Assembly (NCBI GenBank): GCA_937902995.1
Contig: CALEKY010000010.1
Coordinates: 1-20,349 of the forward strand
Source: an uncultured Sinobacteraceae bacterium
Lineage (GTDB): Bacteria > Pseudomonadota > Gammaproteobacteria > Steroidobacterales > Steroidobacteraceae
Direction: 5' to 3'
DNA: 20,349 nucleotides
Shown: piece after piece, positions 16,105-20,349 of the stretch
Layout of the letters: each line of letters begins with the position of its first letter
Position numbering within the stretch: position 1 is the stretch's first letter
Program-made: the position numbers and the translations under genes
Notes under the pieces: generated by a model
Told to the model about the DNA's origin: nothing
Seen by the model: only the letters and a program-made list of their open reading frames with translations
Database searches by the model: none

Positions 16105-17253
16105 ATGAATCTCACTAGACCCATCATGAACGACGACGATCTCGCGATGTTTCGCGACGCCGTCGGCCGGTTCCTCGATCGTGAAGCAGGGCCCGACGTG
16201 CTCGAGCGTTGGCGCGAAGCCGGCATCGTCGATCGCGATTTTTGGCTGAAAGCCGGCGAGGCGGGACTGTTGTGTCCTTCTGCGCCACAAGAGTTCGGCG
16301 GCGCGGGCTGCGATTTCCGTTACGAGCTGGTCGTGATCGAAGAGATCGGCCGCCGCGGTTTGGAGGGATTCGGCGCGCCCGTGCACAGCGGCATCGTCGC
16401 GCCCTACATCTATCACCTCGCGAACGACGAACAGCGCGCGCGCTGGATTCCGAAAATGGTCAGCGGCGAGCTGGTGCTCGCCATCGGCATGACCGAGCCG
16501 GGCGCTGGCTCGGATCTCAAATCGATTCGTACGACCGCGCGGCGCGAAGGCGACTACTACGTCGTGAACGGTCAGAAGACGTTCATCTCGAACGGCCAAA
16601 CCGCTGACTTGATCGTGCTGGCCTGCCGCACGCCGAGCGAGGCGCAGCCGAACGCCATTTCCTTGCTGGTCATCGAAACGGCCAACGCCGAAGGATTCCG
16701 CCGCGGCCGCAATCTCGCGAAAGTCGGCCGCGAAGCGCAGGACACGTCGGAGCTGTTCTTCGACAACGTCCGCGTGCCGGCGGAAAACCTGCTCGGCAAG
16801 GAAGGCGAAGGCTTCAAGACCATGATGCGCTTCTTGCCGCAGGAGCGCTTGATCATCGCCGCGATGGGACAGGCGATGATGGAACGAGCGATCGAGCTGA
16901 CGCTCGATCACACGCGCTCGCGCAACATGTTCGGCCGCAAGCTGTTCGATTTCCAGAACACGCAGTTCAAGCTTGCCGAAGCACGGACCAACGCCACGGT
17001 CGGACGGGTGTTCATCGATCACTGTGTCGCCTTGCATCTGCAAGGCCAGCTCGATGCGACGACCGCGGCCATGGCGAAGCTGTGGGTCACCGAGACCGAA
17101 TGTAAAGTCATCGACGAGTGCGTGCAGTTGTTCGGCGGCTACGGCTACATGGACGAATACCCGATTTCGCGCCTGTTCCGGGACAGCCGCATCGACCGCA
17201 TTCACGGCGGCGCGTCCGAAGTCATGAAACTGATCATTGCCCGCTCGCTCTGA
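16105..17253 (+). CDS. Acyl-CoA dehydrogenase (LCAD/IVD-type catalytic Glu)
   Basis: Acyl-CoA dehydrogenase of 382 aa with the full family pattern: AIGMTEPGAGSDL, VVNGQKTFISNG, RSRNMFGRKLFDFQNTQFKLAEA and FGGYGYMDEYPISRLFRD. The usual MCAD-position Glu is Gly here (RIHGGASEVMK), as in long-chain and isovaleryl enzymes. In those enzymes the base lies in helix G, and Glu247 in LPQERLIIA is at that place, so the enzyme is expected to be active. The sequence looks closest to LCAD-like enzymes, which accept long or branched chains. The start is 35 bp after the MDR gene, with AGGGTGA upstream. It complements the MCAD-type enzyme encoded at 4963-6243 and probably acts at a different step or on a bulkier acyl-CoA. 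Confidence 0.93.
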   Translation: MNLTRPIMNDDDLAMFRDAVGRFLDREAGPDVLERWREAGIVDRDFWLKAGEAGLLCPSAPQEFGGAGCDFRYELVVIEEIGRRGLEGFGAPVHSGIVAPYIYHLANDEQRARWIPKMVSGELVLAIGMTEPGAGSDLKSIRTTARREGDYYVVNGQKTFISNGQTADLIVLACRTPSEAQPNAISLLVIETANAEGFRRGRNLAKVGREAQDTSELFFDNVRVPAENLLGKEGEGFKTMMRFLPQERLIIAAMGQAMMERAIELTLDHTRSRNMFGRKLFDFQNTQFKLAEARTNATVGRVFIDHCVALHLQGQLDATTAAMAKLWVTETECKVIDECVQLFGGYGYMDEYPISRLFRDSRIDRIHGGASEVMKLIIARSL

Positions 17254-17268
17254 GCGGAGGAGAGCTCG

Positions 17269-18429
17269 ATGTCACAACCGCGCAAGGTCGTCCGCGTTCC
17301 GGTCTGGATCGTTTCGAAAGAACAGGCCGTGTTCAAGGACACGTACGGCACCAGCGAGGGCGTCATTGCGTTGTCGGGACAGGTGATTCGTCCCGAAACC
17401 GATTCGCCGACGGTGCTCGTCTCCATGCATCCGATCGGCGGCACCGCGGGCCTGCCGATCATGAAGCAGTTCGCGGAAGCGGGTGTGCACGTGCTCGCCG
17501 TCGACAGCCGTTATCGCGGCGTCGATTACGCATTGATCATGGAAAAAGTCGTGCTCGATCTCGGCAGCGCGGTGCGTTATGCGCGCGAGAAGCTCGGCTA
17601 CAAGAACGTGATCATGCTCGGCTGGAGCGGCGGCGGTTCGTTGTCGGCGTTCTATCAGGCGCAGGCCGAGCGGCCGACGGTGACCGACAGCCCGGGCGGG
17701 GACGGCCCGGATCTCACGCGAGCGAATCTGCAGCCTGGCGATGCCGTGATCCAAATGGCCGCGCACGTCTCGCGTCATGGGACGCTGACCGAGTGGATCG
17801 ATCCGGCCATCCTCGACGAGAGCGATCCGGAAAAGCGCGATCCGTCGCTCGATATCTACTCCGGCGAGATCAAGCCGCCGTTCAGCGCGGAATTCCTCGA
17901 GCGATATCGCGCTGCCCAGATCGAGCGGAATCGCCGCATCACGGCCTGGGTGAAGGAAAAGCTCGCCTGGCTGCGCTCGAAAGGGCGCGTGTACGAGGAG
18001 TTCGGTTTCGTCACGCACGGCACGATGGCCGATCCGCGCTGGGTCGATCCGACGATCGATCCGAACGACCGCCGTCCGAACTGGTGCTACTTGGGCGACC
18101 CGAAGATCGTGAACATGAGCCCGGTCGGCTTGGCGCGGTTCTCGACGCTGCGCAGCTGGCTGTCGCAGTGGAGCTACGACGATGCGAACGCGGACGGTCC
18201 GAAGAGTCTGTCGGTCGTGAGCAAACCCGTGCTCGTGATCAACAACACGGCCGACGATGCGTGCACGCCGAGCCATGCGCAACGGCTCTACGCTGCAGTG
18301 TCGCACGATCGCAAGGCGTACTTCGATATCAAGGGCGCGACGCACTACTACCACAATCAGCCGGAGCTCGGCGCTCAGGCGGCGAACATCGTGCGAACGT
18401 GGCTCGAAGAACAAAACTTCGCCGTATGA
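17269..18429 (+). CDS. Alpha/beta hydrolase with long insertion
   Basis: Protein of 386 aa with an alpha/beta-hydrolase core. The nucleophile elbow GWSGGG has Ser120. VLVINNTADDACTP supplies the likely acid (Asp330) and GATHYYHNQ the likely His359. Between Ser120 and Asp330 are about 210 residues, much longer than a simple cap, including a charged helical stretch (ERYRAAQIERNRRITAWVKE) and WVDPTIDPNDRRPNWCYLGDP; this would form a large lid over the active site. No signal peptide is seen, so it is cytoplasmic. The reaction could be ester, lactone or CoA-thioester hydrolysis, or C-C bond cleavage; I cannot choose. GGAGGAG before ATG fixes the start. Its stop overlaps the SDR start (ATGA), so the two are translationally coupled. 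Confidence 0.82.
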   Translation: MSQPRKVVRVPVWIVSKEQAVFKDTYGTSEGVIALSGQVIRPETDSPTVLVSMHPIGGTAGLPIMKQFAEAGVHVLAVDSRYRGVDYALIMEKVVLDLGSAVRYAREKLGYKNVIMLGWSGGGSLSAFYQAQAERPTVTDSPGGDGPDLTRANLQPGDAVIQMAAHVSRHGTLTEWIDPAILDESDPEKRDPSLDIYSGEIKPPFSAEFLERYRAAQIERNRRITAWVKEKLAWLRSKGRVYEEFGFVTHGTMADPRWVDPTIDPNDRRPNWCYLGDPKIVNMSPVGLARFSTLRSWLSQWSYDDANADGPKSLSVVSKPVLVINNTADDACTPSHAQRLYAAVSHDRKAYFDIKGATHYYHNQPELGAQAANIVRTWLEEQNFAV

Positions 18430-19202
18430 GCGCAACGAAAGAGCAAACTCATCGGGGGCGCGTTGCGCTGATTACGGGCGCATCGTCCGGACTCGGCGAA
18501 GCCTTCGCCGAGCTGCTGGCGCAGCGCGGCGCAAAGGTTGTCGTGGGCGCACGCCGGGTCGAACGCCTTGCGGCGCTGACAGAGCGAATAAAAGCGGCAG
18601 GCGGCGAAGCGCATGCCGTGTCGCTCGATGTGACGGACGAGGCATCGATCGTTCGTGCCTACGATGAAGCGCAGGCGCGATTCGGCACGGTCGATACGGT
18701 CATCGCGAACGCCGGCATCAATGTGGAAGGGCCCGCGATCAAGCTTGCGGCGGCTGATTTCGATGCGATTCATGCCGTCAACAGTCGCGGCGTGTTTCTC
18801 ACTGTCCGTGAAGGAGGCAAGCGCCTTCTTGCAGCGGGTGCCGAAACCGCGCGTCGGGGCCGCATCGTCGTGCTCGCCTCGATGGGCGGCATTCATGCGC
18901 TGTCCGGTCTGGTTGCTTACTGCTCCTCCAAGGCTTCGGCAGTGATGCTCGCGCGCGGATTTGCGAAGGAGTGGGTGCGATCGGGAATCTGCGTGAACGC
19001 AGTCTGTCCCGGCTACATGCTCACCGAGATCAATGCGGACTGGTTCAACAGCGAAGCCGGCAAGCGCATGATCGAGAAGCTCCCGCGAGGCCGGCTCATG
19101 CCGATCGATGCCGTACTGCCGATCGTGGCGCATCTCACGTCCGATGAAAGCTCGCACGTGACCGGTAGCGTTTTCCAGATCGATGACGGTCAGGTGATTT
19201 GA
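18426..19202 (+). CDS. Short-chain dehydrogenase/reductase
   Basis: Classical SDR of 258 aa that oxidises an alcohol or reduces a ketone with NAD(P)(H). The cofactor motif TGASSGLG is at 17-24, ANAG is present, and the catalytic residues are Ser152, Tyr165 and Lys169 (YCSSK). CPGYMLTEI and the C-terminal GSVFQIDDGQ are typical. An Arg pair after beta-2 (GARRVERL) hints at NADP preference, which is inference. The ATG overlaps the hydrolase stop by 4 bases; the gene is followed after 1 bp by the isomerase-like gene. It is likely a 3-hydroxy/keto step on a ring or side chain of the substrate. Confidence 0.93.
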   Translation: MSATKEQTHRGRVALITGASSGLGEAFAELLAQRGAKVVVGARRVERLAALTERIKAAGGEAHAVSLDVTDEASIVRAYDEAQARFGTVDTVIANAGINVEGPAIKLAAADFDAIHAVNSRGVFLTVREGGKRLLAAGAETARRGRIVVLASMGGIHALSGLVAYCSSKASAVMLARGFAKEWVRSGICVNAVCPGYMLTEINADWFNSEAGKRMIEKLPRGRLMPIDAVLPIVAHLTSDESSHVTGSVFQIDDGQVI

Positions 19203-19203
19203 G

Positions 19204-19980
19204 ATGCCGAGCGGCCTCGTGCTTTGCGAGCAGCGGGATGCTGTCGCTGTCATTTCGTTGAATGCGCCGGATACCCTGAATGCGCTTACGCCGCAGATGC
19301 TCGATGCGCTCGCGGCAGCCTTGCAGTCCGCGATGAAGGGCGCGCGAGCGATCGTGCTGAGAGGCGAGGGCCGCGGCTTTTGTGCGGGCTTCAATATCGG
19401 TCCGGATCTCGACTTGAGCGATCCGAATTACGATGCCGGGGCCGTGCTCGAGACCCACCTCAACGGGTTCATGCTCGAGCTGCAGCGCTCTCCGGTGCCG
19501 ATCGTCACTGCCGTTCGTGGTGCGGCAGTCGGTGCAGGGGCGTCGCTCGCATTGTCAGGCGATCTCATCGTCGCGGGCAGCAAGGCGTATTTCCTGCATT
19601 CGTTCACGCGCGTCGGCCTCGTGCCCGATTCGGGCGCATCCTGGTTGCTTGCCCGCACGATCGGACGCGTCCGTGCGATGGAGTTGGTCCTGCTCGGCGA
19701 TCGACTCGATGCCGCAACGGCAATGAGTTGGGGCTTGGTGAATCGCGTCGTCGAGGACGACCAAGTGGATGCCACTGCCATCGATCTCGCGCTGCGTCTC
19801 GCACGCGGTCCGTCGTTGGCGCTTGCGCGAACGCGCGAAGCGATCTGGAAGGCACTCGACGGATCGTTCGCCGATCAGCTCGAGCTCGAGCGTCGTATGC
19901 AGCGCGAAGCCGGGCAGTCGCCGGATTTCAGAGAGGGCGTCGCAGCGTTTCGGGAGAAGAGACGGCCGAAGTTTGTTTAA
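19204..19980 (+). CDS. Enoyl-CoA hydratase/isomerase family protein, PaaG-like
   Basis: Crotonase-fold protein of 258 aa. The oxyanion-hole motif GFCAGFNIGPDL and GAAVGAGASLALSGDL are present. The two hydratase glutamates are absent (GAGASLAL in place of GGGxE, and no GLPE). Instead there is GLVPDSGASWLLARTIGRVRAMEL, which matches the PaaG isomerase string in which an Asp is catalytic; here it is Asp142. I infer a double-bond or ring isomerase rather than a hydratase, for example shifting a double bond before beta-oxidation can continue. The paa genes are not present, so phenylacetate degradation is not implied. It is the last gene of the operon, 1 bp after the SDR stop. Confidence 0.9.
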   Translation: MPSGLVLCEQRDAVAVISLNAPDTLNALTPQMLDALAAALQSAMKGARAIVLRGEGRGFCAGFNIGPDLDLSDPNYDAGAVLETHLNGFMLELQRSPVPIVTAVRGAAVGAGASLALSGDLIVAGSKAYFLHSFTRVGLVPDSGASWLLARTIGRVRAMELVLLGDRLDAATAMSWGLVNRVVEDDQVDATAIDLALRLARGPSLALARTREAIWKALDGSFADQLELERRMQREAGQSPDFREGVAAFREKRRPKFV

Positions 19981-19995
19981 AGGCCCTTCGAAGTC

Positions 19996-20010
19996 GGCGC
20001 GCTGCGCGCC
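19996..20010. repeat. GC hairpin GGCGCGC-T-GCGCGCC
   Basis: Perfect 7-bp arms around T, 16 bp after the last stop codon of the operon. The 13-bp core is identical to that at 100-112 on the left edge. It may protect the mRNA 3' end; no T-run is present. A smaller palindrome (CGCCT-TT-AGGCG, 20019-20030) follows. Confidence 0.65.
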
Positions 20011-20057
20011 CAACCTGTCGCCTTTAGGCGCAAAGCAGGCGCGATGCGCTGACTTGT

Positions 20058-20079
20058 CCTTCTCCTTTCGGGGAGAAGG
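20058..20079. repeat. Inverted repeat CCTTCTCC-N6-GGAGAAGG
   Basis: Perfect 8-bp arms (20058-20065 and 20072-20079) around TTTCGG. It resembles the REP-like CCTTCTCC/GGAGAAGG elements common between genes of some high-GC proteobacteria. It may fold in RNA; no T-run is present. Confidence 0.7.
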
Positions 20080-20181
20080 TGGCCGAAGGCTGGATGCGGG
20101 ATCGACGCGCACGACGAGCGCGATCAATTCTCGATTCTCCATTCTGCGAACGTCCCCTCACCGGCACGCTCCGCTCTGCCC

Positions 20182-20237
20182 GCCTCTCCCCAAGGAGAGG
20201 CAAATCTCGCTCTGCCTGACCTCCCCAAAGGAGAGGC
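20182..20237. repeat. Two related GGAGAGGC hairpin repeats
   Basis: The first copy is perfect, GCCTCTCC-CCAA-GGAGAGGC (20182-20201). The second (from about 20219) has CTCC-CCAAA-GGAG with GGAGAGGC at 20230-20237, 36 bp after the first. Both are followed by similar AAATCTCGCTCTG / GAACTCTGCG text, so this is a diverged direct repeat of a hairpin unit. Confidence 0.65.
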
Positions 20238-20254
20238 GAACTCTGCGCGCCGGC

Positions 20255-20288
20255 TACAGCCTACAGTCTCCAGCCTGCAGCCTACAGG
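20255..20288 (-). repeat. Heptad repeat array (TACAGCC-like)
   Basis: Units TACAGCC, TACAGTC, TCCAGCC, TGCAGCC and a partial TACAGG. On the minus strand they read as the GGCTGTA family seen at 65-92. Confidence 0.8.
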
Positions 20289-20294
20289 AGTTGA

Positions 20295-20312
20295 CGCGCG
20301 AACGCGCGCCTC
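20295..20312. repeat. CGCGCG-AA-CGCGCG hairpin with GAGGCGCGC edge
   Basis: Arms CGCGCG (20295-20300, 20303-20308) around AA. The minus strand reads GAGGCGCGC (20312-20304), the same 9-mer that borders the heptad array at 97-105, so the combination heptads plus hairpin is shared by both ends. Confidence 0.65.
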
Positions 20313-20316
20313 TACC

Positions 20317-20349
20317 TTCAGTCTTCAGCCTTCAGTCTTCAGCCTTCAG
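20317..20349 (-). repeat. Heptad repeat array (TTCAGTC/TTCAGCC), cut by window edge
   Basis: Alternating units TTCAGTC and TTCAGCC, four full and one partial, run to the last base; the array probably continues beyond the window. The alternation means a 14-bp higher-order unit occurs twice. Confidence 0.8.

Larger units (their letters stand above)
19981..20349. other. Non-coding right end, hairpins and heptad repeats
   Basis: This 369-bp tract after the operon has no supported gene. It consists almost wholly of short inverted repeats (19996-20010, 20019-20030, 20058-20079, 20182-20201, 20221-20233, 20295-20308) and two heptad arrays (20255-20288, 20317-20349). None of the hairpins is followed by a clear T-run. 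Confidence 0.7.

Noticed and set aside
17118..18425. Apparent fusion of a long upstream frame to the SDR
   Set aside because: The upstream part is out of frame with the acyl-CoA dehydrogenase and hydrolase genes and has no domain; the SDR starts at the ATGA overlap at 18426.
17272..18435. 387-aa open frame on the minus strand, antisense to nearly all of the alpha/beta hydrolase
   Set aside because: Composition is arginine/histidine-rich with no motif. The plus-strand frame has a catalytic triad and a ribosome site. It is a mirror frame of high-GC codon use.
65..20349. Terminal inverted repeats of a 20-kb transposon, or a CRISPR array
   Set aside because: No transposase or integrase gene and no target duplication is seen, and the heptads have no spacers. 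The tracts are short degenerate repeats.

Overview
The window reads as high-GC proteobacterial DNA. The genes are dense and mostly sit in short-spaced operons. There is an outer-membrane TonB-dependent receptor, a KefB/KefC-type antiporter and a bacterial TadA, all typical of Gram-negative bacteria. The style of the receptor (signal peptide followed by an EEIVVTAQRR TonB box) and of the spinster-like MFS carrier is common in sphingomonads and in catabolic gammaproteobacteria such as the Steroidobacter/Solimonas group. I infer a proteobacterium of that kind and cannot name a genus.

Layout. (1) Left end, 1-130: heptanucleotide repeats and GC-rich hairpins. (2) 131-2496: two divergent housekeeping-type genes, a Kef-type cation/proton antiporter (minus) and tadA (plus). 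(3) 2506-7626, minus strand: an MFS carrier, an acyl-CoA dehydrogenase, a KstD-like FAD dehydrogenase and a SAM methyltransferase; the first three are tightly packed. (4) 7627-7898: a divergent control region. (5) 7899-10179: TonB-dependent receptor and its terminator. (6) 10251-10778: a MarR-family regulator, convergent with a flavin-reductase-domain gene (10802-11368, minus). (7) 11369-11670: a second divergent control region. (8) 11671-19980: a seven-gene operon of thiolase, FadB-like hydratase/dehydrogenase, MDR reductase, LCAD-type acyl-CoA dehydrogenase, alpha/beta hydrolase, SDR and PaaG-like isomerase. (9) Right end, 19981-20349: a non-coding tract of hairpins and the same heptad repeat family, in inverted orientation to the left end.

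Working together: the receptor and MFS carrier would bring in a hydrophobic or organic substrate. The FAD dehydrogenase, two acyl-CoA dehydrogenases, hydratase/dehydrogenase, isomerase, reductase, SDR, hydrolase and thiolase would then break it down as CoA esters in a beta-oxidation-like route. The substrate cannot be read from the sequence. A steroid, terpenoid or other alicyclic/branched acid would fit, but this is inference.

The most notable signal is a shared palindrome, GTCAA-N5-TTGAC. It occurs three times, once in the receptor/MFS divergent region and twice in the flavin reductase/thiolase divergent region, each 67-82 bp upstream of a catabolic gene start. It is the right size for a MarR dimer and a MarR gene lies between the two regions, so the whole cluster may be one regulon. 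The flanking inverted repeat tracts are the second notable structure.
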